Assembly: GCA_038106885.1 (NCBI GenBank)
Contig: JAYNFX010000022.1
Span: forward strand, 1 to 27,164
DNA length: 27,164 bases
DNA from: UBA3537 sp038106885
Lineage (GTDB): Bacteria > Bacteroidota > Bacteroidia > Flavobacteriales > Flavobacteriaceae
Reading direction: 5' to 3'
The notes beneath the pieces are model-generated. The model did no database searches. It was given only the letters and a program-made list of their open reading frames with translations, and was not told where the DNA came from. This document shows positions 14,642-23,435 of this stretch, piece by piece (the stretch's first letter is position 1; the number at the start of each line of letters is the position of its first letter). A program made the position numbers and the translations under genes.

Positions 14642-15400
14642 TTATTTACTTAATATCTCTTTTGCCAAACTTAGATAATTTGAAGCACCTTTACTACTAA
14701 CGTCATAATTAATTATGCTTTCCCCATAACTTGGTGCTTCTCCTAATCTAACATTCCTTTGTATTATAGTTTTAAACACCATCTCATTAAAATGGTTTTG
14801 TACTTCTTCAACAACTTGATTTGAGAGTCTTAATCTTGAATCATACATAGTTAATAGTAATCCTTCAATGTCTAGTTTTTCGTTATGTATTTTTTGAACA
14901 CTTTTGACAGTATTTAAAAGTTTTCCTAATCCTTCAAGGGCAAAATACTCACATTGTATAGGAATTATTAAAGAGTCTGCAGCGGTTAGCGCATTAAGTG
15001 TTAGCAAGCCTAGAGATGGAGCACAATCTATTAATATGTAATCGTATTTATCAATTACCTGATTTAAAGAATTTTTTAGCATGTATTCACGATTTTCAAC
15101 ATCTACTAATTCAATTTCAACAGCAACAAGATCTATGTTAGCTGGTATTATATCAACATTAGGAGATGAAGTGGTAGTAATCGCTTCAAAAACATCACAA
15201 TTATTTTCAAGAAGATGATATGTACTGAATTTAATTTTTTCTGTATCAATTCCTAGTCCAGAGCTTGCGTTAGCTTGAGGATCAGAATCGATTAGTAAGA
15301 CTTTTTTTTCAAGCACTCCTAGGCAAGCAGCTAAATTAACGCTAGTTGTTGTTTTTCCAACACCACCTTTTTGGTTTGCTATCGCAATAATTTTGCCCAT
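14642..15400 (-). CDS. parA: Chromosome partition ATPase ParA (Soj)
   Basis: A 252-residue P-loop ATPase with the deviant Walker A KGGVGKTT (11-18), the A' motif LLIDSDPQAN (35-44) and Walker B YILIDCAPSLG. The size and lack of an N-terminal DNA-binding domain mark it as the chromosomal Soj type. ParA binds DNA non-specifically in the ATP state and is released by ParB. It leads the six-gene run to wbqC. A candidate promoter with an inverted repeat lies in the 98-base gap separating it from mutB. Confidence 0.96.
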   Translation of the reverse strand: MGKIIAIANQKGGVGKTTTSVNLAACLGVLEKKVLLIDSDPQANASSGLGIDTEKIKFSTYHLLENNCDVFEAITTTSSPNVDIIPANIDLVAVEIELVDVENREYMLKNSLNQVIDKYDYILIDCAPSLGLLTLNALTAADSLIIPIQCEYFALEGLGKLLNTVKSVQKIHNEKLDIEGLLLTMYDSRLRLSNQVVEEVQNHFNEMVFKTIIQRNVRLGEAPSYGESIINYDVSSKGASNYLSLAKEILSK

Positions 15401-15416
15401 TTATTATCATTGAATT

Positions 15417-15451
15417 ATTGTAAAAATACAATTTATTGTTTGTAATAGAAA
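15417..15451 (-). promoter_or_regulatory. Candidate parA promoter with an inverted repeat over the -7 box
   Basis: On the minus strand TTTC (15451-15448) is followed after 19 bases by TATTTTTA (15428-15421), each one base off consensus. The distance to the parA ATG is 20 bases, as for ndk, the TPR gene and trxB. ATTGTA-(4)-TACAAT (15417-15432) covers the -7 box and could be an operator. Confidence 0.4.
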
Positions 15452-15480
15452 TCAATATTTTTAAGAATTTCAACAACTTT

Positions 15481-15502
15481 TTAACTGTTGAATAACAGTT
15501 AA
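15481..15502 (-). terminator. Hairpin over the mutB stop codon
   Basis: A 9-base perfect inverted repeat, TTAACTGTT (15481-15489) and AACAGTTAA (15494-15502), with a 4-base loop. It includes the mutB stop codon at 15499-15501. No T-run follows on the minus strand (AAAAGTTG), so it is not a classical terminator; it may mark the 3' end or slow transcription before parA. Confidence 0.35.
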
Positions 15503-17556
15503 TTTAATAATATATCAAGAACTGTTATTGCAGCTTTACTAATTTTAGTCCCAGGTCCAAATACTGCGGTAGCACCCGAATCAAATAGCACTTGATAATC
15601 TTGAGGTGGAATAACTCCTCCGACAATTATCATTATGTCATCTCTACCATATTGTTTTAGATTTTCAATAACCTTTGGAACAAGTGTTTTGTGTCCTCCA
15701 GCAAGAGAAGATATTCCTAAAATATGTACATCATTTTCAACTGCTTGTTTTGCAGACTCCTTTGCAGTTTGGAATAGTGGACCTATATCAACATCAAATC
15801 CTATATCAGCATAACCAGTTGCAACAATTTTAGCCCCTCTGTCATGGCCATCTTGTCCAATTTTAGCAATCATAATCCTTGGTCTTCTGCCTTCTTTTTC
15901 AGCAAATTCATTTGCCATTTTTTTTGCTTTTTCGAAATCAGGATCCATATCGAGTTCTTTTTTATATACTCCCGTAATTGATTTTATACTTGCGTTATAC
16001 CTTCCATAGGCATTTTCCAATGCTGAACTAATTTCACCAAGTGTTGCTCTTGCCAATGCTGCTTCAATTGATAAAGCTAATAAATTATTAGATTTATTTT
16101 TTGCTGCATAAGTTATCTTTTTTAAACAACTTATAACTTGATTATTATCTCTATTACTTTTTAATTTTTCTAAACGTTTAATTTGCTGTTTTCGTACAAT
16201 ATTATTATCAACTTCAAGGATATGTAATGGGTCTTCATAATCAAGTTTAAACTTGTTAACTCCAACAATTATATCTTTCCCTGAATCAATTCTTGCTTGC
16301 TTCTTTGCGGCTACTTCTTCAATTTTTAATTTTGGTAAACCAGCTTCAATGGCTTTTGTCATTCCGCCTAGTTTTTCAATTTCATTAATTATATCCCAAG
16401 CGTCATCAGCTATTTTTTTTGTTAAGTCTTCTAAAAAAAAACTACCACCCCATGGATCTACCGTTCTTGTAATATCTGTTTCTGTTTGAAGATAAAGTTG
16501 CGTGTCTCTAGCAATTTTGGCTGAAAAATCTGTTGGTAAAGCAATTGCTTCATCTAAAGCATTGGTATGTAAGCTTTGCGTTCCACCAAAAACTGCAGCT
16601 AAACCTTCTATACATGTTCTAGTGATATTATTAAATGGGTCTTGAGCAGTAAGGCTCCAACCACTAGTTTGACAATGAGTTCTTAATGCCATTGATTTTG
16701 GGTTTTTTGGATTAAATTGCTTAACAATTTTAGCCCATAATAATCGAGCTGCTCTCAATTTTGCAACTTCCATAAAATGTGACATTCCAACACCCCAAAA
16801 AAATGATAATCTGGGAGCAAATGAATCAATATTCATTCCTGTTTCAATACCTTTTCTCAAATATTCTAAACCATTTGCTAGAGTGTATCCTAGTTCAATT
16901 TCTGGAGTAGCTCCAGCTTCTTGCATGTGATATCCAGAAATACTTATACTGTTAAACTTTGGCATGAATTCACTTGTATATTTAAAAATATCACCAATTA
17001 TGTTCATTGAAGCTTTTGGTGGATATATATAAGTGTTTCTTACCATAAATTCTTTTAATATGTCATTTTGTATTGTTCCACTTAACTGATGCTGTTTAAC
17101 TCCCTGTTCTTTGGCTGCAGCTATGTAAAATGCCATTATTGGCAGTACAGCTCCATTCATGGTCATTGAAACACTCATTTTATCTAATGGAATATCTTTA
17201 AAAAGAATCTTCATGTCCTCAATACTATCAATTGCAACGCCAGCTTTACCAACATCTCCAATCACACGCTCATGATCACTGTCATACCCCCTATGAGTTG
17301 GCAAATCAAATGCAACTGATAAACCCTTTTGACCCGCGGCTAGATTTTTTTTATAAAAAGTATTTGAATCTTCTGCTGTAGAAAAACCAGCGTATTGTCG
17401 AATTGTCCAAGGTTTTTTGACGTACATAGTTGAATAAGGACCTCTCAAAAATGGTGGGATACCAGCTGCAAATCCTATATGATCGTGGTCATTAGATTTT
17501 GAAACTAATTTCTTTTCATCAATTAATTTTATATTTTGGACATTCAATCTACTCAT
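15499..17556 (-). CDS. mutB: Methylmalonyl-CoA mutase, large (catalytic) subunit
   Basis: A 685-residue adenosylcobalamin enzyme that interconverts succinyl-CoA and methylmalonyl-CoA. The N-terminal barrel has PWTIRQYAGFSTAEDSN with active-site Tyr55 and the RTHCQTSGWSLTAQDP block with substrate His. The C-terminal cobalamin domain has DGHDRGAK with the cobalt ligand His571, followed by an intact GLF/SLAGGH/GGVIPPQDY pattern. It overlaps the small-subunit gene by 8 bases. In flavobacteria the enzyme allows propionyl-CoA to enter or leave the succinate pool; B12 supply is not encoded here. Confidence 0.97.
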   Translation of the reverse strand: MSRLNVQNIKLIDEKKLVSKSNDHDHIGFAAGIPPFLRGPYSTMYVKKPWTIRQYAGFSTAEDSNTFYKKNLAAGQKGLSVAFDLPTHRGYDSDHERVIGDVGKAGVAIDSIEDMKILFKDIPLDKMSVSMTMNGAVLPIMAFYIAAAKEQGVKQHQLSGTIQNDILKEFMVRNTYIYPPKASMNIIGDIFKYTSEFMPKFNSISISGYHMQEAGATPEIELGYTLANGLEYLRKGIETGMNIDSFAPRLSFFWGVGMSHFMEVAKLRAARLLWAKIVKQFNPKNPKSMALRTHCQTSGWSLTAQDPFNNITRTCIEGLAAVFGGTQSLHTNALDEAIALPTDFSAKIARDTQLYLQTETDITRTVDPWGGSFFLEDLTKKIADDAWDIINEIEKLGGMTKAIEAGLPKLKIEEVAAKKQARIDSGKDIIVGVNKFKLDYEDPLHILEVDNNIVRKQQIKRLEKLKSNRDNNQVISCLKKITYAAKNKSNNLLALSIEAALARATLGEISSALENAYGRYNASIKSITGVYKKELDMDPDFEKAKKMANEFAEKEGRRPRIMIAKIGQDGHDRGAKIVATGYADIGFDVDIGPLFQTAKESAKQAVENDVHILGISSLAGGHKTLVPKVIENLKQYGRDDIMIIVGGVIPPQDYQVLFDSGATAVFGPGTKISKAAITVLDILLN

Positions 17557-18901
17557 TATTAAGAAAAGTTTTTTCTATATCTTCTGCAATTCTTCTTTCT
17601 AAAATCGGTCTAATTAGAGTTTTTCTTTTTTTACTTTTTAAAAAAGGGTAAAATTCTAATTCATCATTCATTTTCATTTTATTTGATGGATTTAAATGAA
17701 TCCCTAGGAGTTGTTTTTTTGAGTTTTTGTAATAAGATTTTTCTAATTCAGCTTGATTTCTGATATTTTTTTGAATCATTCCATTCATTAGTAATTTTAA
17801 AAACCCACCTTTTTTTTCAATATCCTTAAAAATCAACAAAGCCTTGTTTGCTAATTTATGAGTTATTGATTCAATATAGTAAGCTCCTTCAGTTGGATTA
17901 ATATTTTCTAAAAACTTGCTTTCATGTTTTAAAATCAGTAATTGGTTTATAGAAATTCTCTCAGAAAAAGCATTATTTTTTTTGTATATTTCATCATAAC
18001 CAAGATTCATAATTGTATCACTATTACCTAAAATTCCACTCATACACTCAGTAGTCGTCCTAAGAATGTTAATATTGTAATCATAAATTGTTTTGTTTCT
18101 TTTACTTGGAGATGACACAATATGACAATTTATATCATTTCCGTGATGCTTAGTTAGGCTGTCCCAAATTATTCTAAATGCTTGTAGCTTTGCAATTTCA
18201 AAAAAATAATTACCACTTAGCGAGAATTTGAATACTATTGAATTGTTTATTTTATTTTTAAAATTATTTAAATATTCATTTGCATGTGCTAAGCCATATG
18301 CAAGCTGTTGGGCCATTCCTGCTCCGGCATTTTGATAGAGTCCAGTATCAACTGAAATCACACCACCTAAGTCATTAAGATTAATAATTGAATCTGAAAT
18401 TATTTTGTTATCAATAAATCTGTTATTGTACCAATTTCCATTTCTTGCTAAGATTCCAATTGGGTCATTTAAAATAAAAATGGAGTTTTTAGCTTTAAAG
18501 TTTTTAGATTCAAATTTTTTTAAAAAATTTAAATCTAAAAAAGCAGTAGAAATATAGATTCTTGTATTGTTAATTCCACTAAGAAGTTTCGGAATAGAAA
18601 TTTTAGGATTGTTGATTATGAATTTTACACTCTCAACTCCTTTTTTTATTAATTTTATAGCTTTTGAATTAGCATTTTTTTCATTGTTAACGTAGATTGA
18701 ATGACCAATTTTCCAAGAATTAGCTCTATGATCAATAGAGACTTTTACTTTGTCATCGTCATGATGATAAAAGGGTTTTACATCAACACCTTCTAAAGAT
18801 TTCCAAATAAATTTATTTGAGTAATCTTCGCCATCTAACTCATATTGAATTTTTTGTTTCCACTCTTTGGATGAAACCTTTTTAAATTCATCAAAATTCA
18901 T
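17549..18901 (-). CDS. mutA: Methylmalonyl-CoA mutase, small (non-catalytic) subunit
   Basis: A 450-residue protein homologous to the barrel domain of the large subunit but lacking the C-terminal cobalamin-binding domain and the RxxQY active-site motif, as expected for the structural partner in heterodimeric mutases. Recognisable parts are WKSLEGVDVKPFY near residue 33, GAGMAQQLAYGLAHANEYL, FSLSGNYFFEIAKLQAFRIIW (first 20 residues are diagnostic) and PTEGAYYIESIT. It is shorter than many small subunits, as is usual in this phylum. It starts 3 bases after the divIC-like gene and overlaps mutB by 8 bases. Confidence 0.92.
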   Translation of the reverse strand: MNFDEFKKVSSKEWKQKIQYELDGEDYSNKFIWKSLEGVDVKPFYHHDDDKVKVSIDHRANSWKIGHSIYVNNEKNANSKAIKLIKKGVESVKFIINNPKISIPKLLSGINNTRIYISTAFLDLNFLKKFESKNFKAKNSIFILNDPIGILARNGNWYNNRFIDNKIISDSIINLNDLGGVISVDTGLYQNAGAGMAQQLAYGLAHANEYLNNFKNKINNSIVFKFSLSGNYFFEIAKLQAFRIIWDSLTKHHGNDINCHIVSSPSKRNKTIYDYNINILRTTTECMSGILGNSDTIMNLGYDEIYKKNNAFSERISINQLLILKHESKFLENINPTEGAYYIESITHKLANKALLIFKDIEKKGGFLKLLMNGMIQKNIRNQAELEKSYYKNSKKQLLGIHLNPSNKMKMNDELEFYPFLKSKKRKTLIRPILERRIAEDIEKTFLNNE

Positions 18902-18904
18902 TTT

Positions 18905-19222
18905 TTATCTTTTAGTACTATCTGATTCTATTAAAAATATATCTTCATTTTTGCGTTTCATGTAATATTTTTCTCTGGCATACTTTTCTAGACCATCGAT
19001 TGTTTCTAAACTTTTTCTCTCCTCCAAATCCTTTTTTATTTCTTTAATGTAAAATTCTTTTTTTGAATCAAGAATTTCAATTTCTTTATTTAATTCCCTT
19101 TGCACTAACCATGAGTTGGCGTCAAAGAATAACATCCAAAAAATAAAGATTAATGTAACCGCAAAAAATATATTCTTAAATGGTTTTAATAATTTTAATG
19201 ATATTTTGATTTTATTTTTCAT
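18905..19222 (-). CDS. divIC: Septum formation initiator, DivIC/FtsB-like
   Basis: A 105-residue bitopic membrane protein: a basic N-terminus, one membrane segment at about 18-35 (NIFFAVTLIFIFWMLFF), a coiled coil from about 42 to 72 (ELNKEIEILDSKKEFY) and a short C-terminal part with the family motif LEKYAREKYYMKRKNEDIFLI (residues about 79-99). DivIC/FtsB joins FtsL and FtsQ/DivIB in the divisome. The ATG at 19222 is used instead of the adjacent TTG. It overlaps the end of udk by 11 bases. Confidence 0.87.
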   Translation of the reverse strand: MKNKIKISLKLLKPFKNIFFAVTLIFIFWMLFFDANSWLVQRELNKEIEILDSKKEFYIKEIKKDLEERKSLETIDGLEKYAREKYYMKRKNEDIFLIESDSTKR

Positions 19223-19826
19223 CAAGATAAAGTTTCATTTTTTCTAGTAACTCATCAATATTTAATTTATTATTAAACTGGTTTTCAATTATGTAATTTG
19301 CATAAATTTTAGTTGGTTCAATAAACTTCTCATGCATTGGTTTGAGAGTTTCAATATAGCGTTTTAATACTTCATCACGACTTCTTCCTCTTTCAGCAAT
19401 ATCCCTTTTAATTCTCCTCTCCATTCTTGTTTTGCTGTTAGCATTTATGAATATTTTTAGATCAAAAATTGATCTGATTTCTGCATGACACATAATTAAT
19501 ATTCCCTCTAAAATTAATATTTTTTTCGGTTTTATTTGTATTGTTTTTTTTAATCTATTGTGAATTTTGAAATCATAAATAGGTTGTTCTACTGTTTCCC
19601 CTTTTCTTAGATTTTCGATGTGTTTATGTAATAGATTAAAATCAATAGCATCAGGATGATCGAAATTTAGTTTGCATCTGTCTTCGTAAGAAATATCACT
19701 GTTATCTTTGTAGTATGAATCTTGTGAAATTATTTCAATATCATTAGAACTGAAGTGTGAAGCAATCATATTTACAATTGTGGTCTTGCCACTTCCTGTT
19801 CCACCATATATTCCAATAATCAACAT
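19212..19826 (-). CDS. udk: Uridine kinase
   Basis: A 204-residue P-loop kinase that phosphorylates uridine and cytidine in pyrimidine salvage. The Walker A motif GGTGSGKT is at 8-15. NFDHPDAIDF, YDFKIHNR, ILEGILI and RRIKRDIAERGR are the standard uridine kinase blocks in order. The frame extends to a TTG at 19841, but the ATG at 19826 gives the expected MLIIGIYGGTGSGKT start. It heads the udk-divIC-mutA-mutB set and diverges from trxB. Confidence 0.95.
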   Translation of the reverse strand: MLIIGIYGGTGSGKTTIVNMIASHFSSNDIEIISQDSYYKDNSDISYEDRCKLNFDHPDAIDFNLLHKHIENLRKGETVEQPIYDFKIHNRLKKTIQIKPKKILILEGILIMCHAEIRSIFDLKIFINANSKTRMERRIKRDIAERGRSRDEVLKRYIETLKPMHEKFIEPTKIYANYIIENQFNNKLNIDELLEKMKLYLDEK

Positions 19827-19849
19827 TTGATAATCTAACAAATTGCTTA

Positions 19850-19857
19850 CAAAGTTA
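19850..19857 (-). promoter_or_regulatory. -7 box TAACTTTG of udk
   Basis: A perfect TAnnTTTG match on the minus strand, 23 bases from the udk ATG at 19826. The -33 position reads TAAG, a weak match. The predicted leader is under 20 bases. Confidence 0.5.
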
Positions 19858-19926
19858 GTATTTTATTAATATAAAACTTATCATCTTCTGTTAATAACTT
19901 ACCTAACATAATTTGATTAAATGATT

Positions 19927-19934
19927 TATTTTTG
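19927..19934 (+). promoter_or_regulatory. -7 box TATTTTTG of trxB
   Basis: A perfect TAnnTTTG match with exactly 20 bases between its last G and the trxB ATG at 19955. There is no TTTG at the expected -33 distance; a TTTG at 19912-19915 is too close. The 113-base divergent gap with udk shows no other clear element. Confidence 0.5.
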
Positions 19935-19954
19935 TTGGGCAAAAAGATTAAAAT

Positions 19955-20902
19955 ATGTCTGATAAAGTTGAAAATGTTAAATGCCTAATTATTGGATCTG
20001 GACCTGCTGGATATACAGCAGCAATTTATGCATCAAGAGCTAATATGTTTCCAGTATTATATCAAGGTACTCAACCTGGAGGTCAATTGACTACTACAAA
20101 TGATGTTGAAAATTTTCCTGGTTACCCAAATGGTATAACTGGTCCTGCAATGATGATTGAACTACAAGAACAAGCAAAACGTTTTGGAACTGATGTAAGA
20201 GATGGTTGGATAACCAAGGTTGATTTTTCCGGTGAATCTCACAAGGTATGGGTTAATAATGACAAACAAATCAATTGTGAAACTGTTATTATTTCAACTG
20301 GTGCATCTGCTAAATATCTTGGCTTACCTTCTGAACAAAAATATTTAAAACTTGGTGGGGGTGTTTCCGCGTGTGCTGTTTGTGACGGATTTTTTTATAA
20401 AAACCAAGAAGTGGTTATAGTTGGAGCAGGGGATTCGGCTTGTGAAGAAGCTCATTATCTTTCAAAATTATGCTCTAAAGTAACTATGCTTGTTAGAAGA
20501 GATGTCTTTAGAGCCTCTAAAATAATGGCTAATCGTGTTATTAATACTTCTAACATTGAAGTTTTATTCAATACTGAAACCAAAGAAGTTCTTGGAGATG
20601 GCCAAGTTGTCAATGGTGTTAAGGTAATAAACAACAAAACAAATGAGATCAGCGAAATTTCTGCTACTGGTTTTTTTGTTGCAATTGGGCATAAACCTAA
20701 TACTGATATTTTTAAAGATTATTTAGATTTAGATAGTACAGGTTATATAATTAATACTCCAGGAACATCTAAAACTAATGTTGATGGTGTTTTTGTTAGT
20801 GGAGATGCTGCTGATCATGTTTACAGGCAGGCCATAACTGCCGCAGGTACTGGTTGTATGGCTGCACTTGATGCAGAAAGATTTCTAGCTTCTAAGGAAT
20901 AA
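19955..20902 (+). CDS. trxB: Thioredoxin-disulfide reductase
   Basis: A 315-residue flavoprotein of the low-molecular-weight type. FAD-binding GSGPAG (14-19) and the closing FVSGDAADHVYRQ block are present, and the redox-active disulfide is CAVC (140-143). The NADPH site has GAGDSA (157-162), then VRRDVFRAS (180-188), in which the usual first His of HRR is Val; both Arg that contact the 2'-phosphate remain. It reduces thioredoxin with NADPH in the cytoplasm. It is transcribed alone between two minus-strand sets and converges with pheT, with only 9 bases between stops and no visible hairpin. Confidence 0.97.
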   Translation: MSDKVENVKCLIIGSGPAGYTAAIYASRANMFPVLYQGTQPGGQLTTTNDVENFPGYPNGITGPAMMIELQEQAKRFGTDVRDGWITKVDFSGESHKVWVNNDKQINCETVIISTGASAKYLGLPSEQKYLKLGGGVSACAVCDGFFYKNQEVVIVGAGDSACEEAHYLSKLCSKVTMLVRRDVFRASKIMANRVINTSNIEVLFNTETKEVLGDGQVVNGVKVINNKTNEISEISATGFFVAIGHKPNTDIFKDYLDLDSTGYIINTPGTSKTNVDGVFVSGDAADHVYRQAITAAGTGCMAALDAERFLASKE

Positions 20903-20911
20903 ATTTTATAG

Positions 20912-23338
20912 CTAACGTAATTCAGCACCAAGTTCATCTTTAAAACTATTTTCTAGTCTAGACATTATTTTGTCTATTTCTCTTTCTGTTAATGTTTTTG
21001 TTTCGTCTTGTAAAGTGAAACTTACAGCATAGCTTTTTTTACCTTTTGGTAAATTCTCGCCATTATAAACGTCGAATAAAATAATATTTTTTAAGAATTT
21101 TTGATCTGTTTTCTTTGCTATTTTTGATATGGATTCGAAACTAATATTATTGTCTACTAAAAGCGCAAAATCACGTTTTACTTCTGGAAATTTAGGAATT
21201 TGTTTATACTTAATATTTTTGTCTTTAATTAAATCAGTGATTAAATTCCAATTAAAATTTATGTAAAAAATATTTTGATCAATTGAAAAGTATTTGATGA
21301 TATCGCTATTGATTAAACCATATTCAACCAATGATTTTTCTTTAATCAAAAGATTCTGACCATATTCAAAAATATTATTTTTTGAAATTGTTTCTTTGTA
21401 TTTAATAATACCAAGTTTATTTAATATTGAATTTACTATTCCTTTTGTGAAGAAAAAATCAGTCTTTGCTTTTGAGCTTTTCCAATTCAAAGAATCAATA
21501 TTTCCAGTTATAAACAAAGCAAGATTATTTATTTCTTTTCTTTCTCCGTTAGTTTGGTGATAAGTTTTTCCAAATTCAAAAAGCTTTAATCTGTTTTGTT
21601 GACGATTAAGATTATATTTAATCGATTCTAGTCCAGAAAATAGCATAGTATTTTTTAGTATTGCTAAGTCAGAGCTTAATGGGTTTAAAATTTTTACAAA
21701 TTCATTTTCATCACTTGAATTTCCAAATTGAATATAATTTTTGCTGGTCAATGAATTAGTCATTATTTCAAAAAATCCATGACCGACTAGCTGTTCTGCT
21801 ACTACATTTTCAATTTTATGGTTAGTAATTCTAGAAGAGTTTGAGATTGACGAATTTAATTTATTTTTTATCTGGATATTATTATATCCATAAACTCGTA
21901 GTATTTCTTCAATTACGTCTATTTCTCGAGTTACATCATTCCTGTAAGACGGAATTGTTAATCCCAATCCAGCCTCAGTAACATTGTTGACCTTTATTTC
22001 TAAAGATGATAATATTTTTTTAATAGTTTCTTTTGGAATTTCCTCCCCAATAATTTTATTGGTTTTCATAAAGTTTATAAAAACTTGCTTATCTTCAATC
22101 TTGTTAGGATATTCATCACGAGGGTCACTACTTATTTCACCACCTGCAACTTCTGCTATTAACATTGCAGCAAACTTTAAAGCATATTTAGTAATATTAG
22201 GATCGACACCTCTTTCAAAACGAAATGAAGCATCTGTACTTATCCCATGTCTTTTAGATGATTTTCTGATACTCACAGGATCAAAATAAGCTGACTCTAA
22301 AAATATGTTTGTAGTTAAATTACTAACTCCGGAGTTTAATCCTCCAAAAACACCAGCAATACACATTGGTTCTTTACTATTGCAAATCATTAAATCTTCA
22401 CTGTCTAAATCTCGCTCAATACCGTCTAGTGTTGTAAATTTTTCTCCTTTAATTGCATTTCGAACAATCACTTTTTGTCCAGTGATTTTATCAGCATCGA
22501 ATGCATGTAAAGGTTGGCCTAAACTATGTAAAACATAATTAGTAACGTCCACTACATTGTTTATAGGGGATAATCCAATAGCTTTTAAGCGATTTTGAAG
22601 CCATGAAGGTGAATTATTAACACTTACACCTGAAATAGTAATTCCACAATATCTGGGAGCTTTCTTTTTATCAGCAACGTCAATATCAATTTTTAGGGAT
22701 CTATTATCAACATGAAATCCTGAAACGGAAGGACTCATTAACTCTGAATTAATTCCTAATTGTATTAAGCCAGCTTTTATATCTCTAGCTGTACCGTAGT
22801 GGCTCATTGCGTCTGCACGATTAGGAGTAAGCCCTATTTCAAAAATATAATCGCTTTCTACATCATAATAATTACTTAGTGGATCTCCTGGTTTGAATTT
22901 ATCATCTAAAATTAAAATTCCATCATGACTTTCTCCTAAGCCAATTTCATCTTCAGCACACAACATACCATTACTTTCCTCTCCACGAATCTTACCTTTT
23001 TTAATTTTCCAACTTTCTCCATCAGAATTGTAAAGAGTTGTTCCAATAGTAGCTACAGCAACTTTTTGTCCTTTTTTAACATTTGGAGCACCACAAACAA
23101 TTTTCAACAGTGTTTCTTTTCCTACATTGACACTTGTAACTTTTAGTCGATCAGCATTTGGATGCTTTTCACATTTCTCAATATGACCAACTATTATTCC
23201 TTCTAAACCTCCTTTAATTGATGAGTATTTTTCTAATCCTTCAACTTCTAGGCCTAGGTTTGTAAGAAGTTCAGATGTTTTTTCGGGCTCCCAATCTAAG
23301 TTAATAAATTGTTTAAGCCAATTGTAAGAAATTTTCAT
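20912..23338 (-). CDS. pheT: Phenylalanine-tRNA ligase, beta subunit
   Basis: An 808-residue protein of normal bacterial PheT length. The N-terminal EMAP-II-like tRNA-binding domain spans about 40-150 (HPNADRLKVTSVNVG, IVCGAPNVKKGQKVAVA). The B3/B4 editing region follows (HSLGQPLHAFDADKI), then B5 at about 400-475 with the RNDV motif, a catalytic-like core to about 690, and an FDX-ACB anticodon-binding domain at the end (PKFPEVKRDFALLVD to the C-terminus). It pairs with PheS, which is not in this window, to charge tRNA-Phe. It has its own strong promoter and is not in an operon with pheS, common in this phylum. Confidence 0.97.
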   Translation of the reverse strand: MKISYNWLKQFINLDWEPEKTSELLTNLGLEVEGLEKYSSIKGGLEGIIVGHIEKCEKHPNADRLKVTSVNVGKETLLKIVCGAPNVKKGQKVAVATIGTTLYNSDGESWKIKKGKIRGEESNGMLCAEDEIGLGESHDGILILDDKFKPGDPLSNYYDVESDYIFEIGLTPNRADAMSHYGTARDIKAGLIQLGINSELMSPSVSGFHVDNRSLKIDIDVADKKKAPRYCGITISGVSVNNSPSWLQNRLKAIGLSPINNVVDVTNYVLHSLGQPLHAFDADKITGQKVIVRNAIKGEKFTTLDGIERDLDSEDLMICNSKEPMCIAGVFGGLNSGVSNLTTNIFLESAYFDPVSIRKSSKRHGISTDASFRFERGVDPNITKYALKFAAMLIAEVAGGEISSDPRDEYPNKIEDKQVFINFMKTNKIIGEEIPKETIKKILSSLEIKVNNVTEAGLGLTIPSYRNDVTREIDVIEEILRVYGYNNIQIKNKLNSSISNSSRITNHKIENVVAEQLVGHGFFEIMTNSLTSKNYIQFGNSSDENEFVKILNPLSSDLAILKNTMLFSGLESIKYNLNRQQNRLKLFEFGKTYHQTNGERKEINNLALFITGNIDSLNWKSSKAKTDFFFTKGIVNSILNKLGIIKYKETISKNNIFEYGQNLLIKEKSLVEYGLINSDIIKYFSIDQNIFYINFNWNLITDLIKDKNIKYKQIPKFPEVKRDFALLVDNNISFESISKIAKKTDQKFLKNIILFDVYNGENLPKGKKSYAVSFTLQDETKTLTEREIDKIMSRLENSFKDELGAELR

Positions 23339-23357
23339 TTACACGTTTTAATCATTA

Positions 23358-23388
23358 CAAAGATAAAGCTATGTAATTATTTGACAAA
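23358..23388 (-). promoter_or_regulatory. pheT promoter TTTG-N19-TATCTTTG
   Basis: On the minus strand TTTG (23388-23385), exactly 19 bases, then TATCTTTG (23365-23358). Both boxes are perfect Bacteroidota matches, and 19 bases separate the -7 box from the ATG at 23338. This is the best promoter in the window. Confidence 0.75.
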
Positions 23389-23390
23389 TT

Positions 23391-23413
23391 AAAGCCCAAC
23401 CAAAGTTGGGCTT
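23391..23413 (-). terminator. Rho-independent terminator of the OmpA-family gene
   Basis: AAGCCCAAC (23392-23400) and GTTGGGCTT (23405-23413) form a 9-base perfect stem with a 4-base loop, the most GC-rich hairpin in the window. On the minus strand it is followed by TAATTTG and begins 22 bases after the stop at 23436. Its trailing side touches the pheT -33 box. Confidence 0.8.
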
Positions 23414-23435
23414 AAAAAATATATATAAATTAATT

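Noticed and set aside
13747..15498. A parS site near parAB
   Set aside because: I looked for a 16-base palindrome of the TGTTnCACGTGnAACA type on both strands and saw none; the inverted repeats near parA are unrelated.
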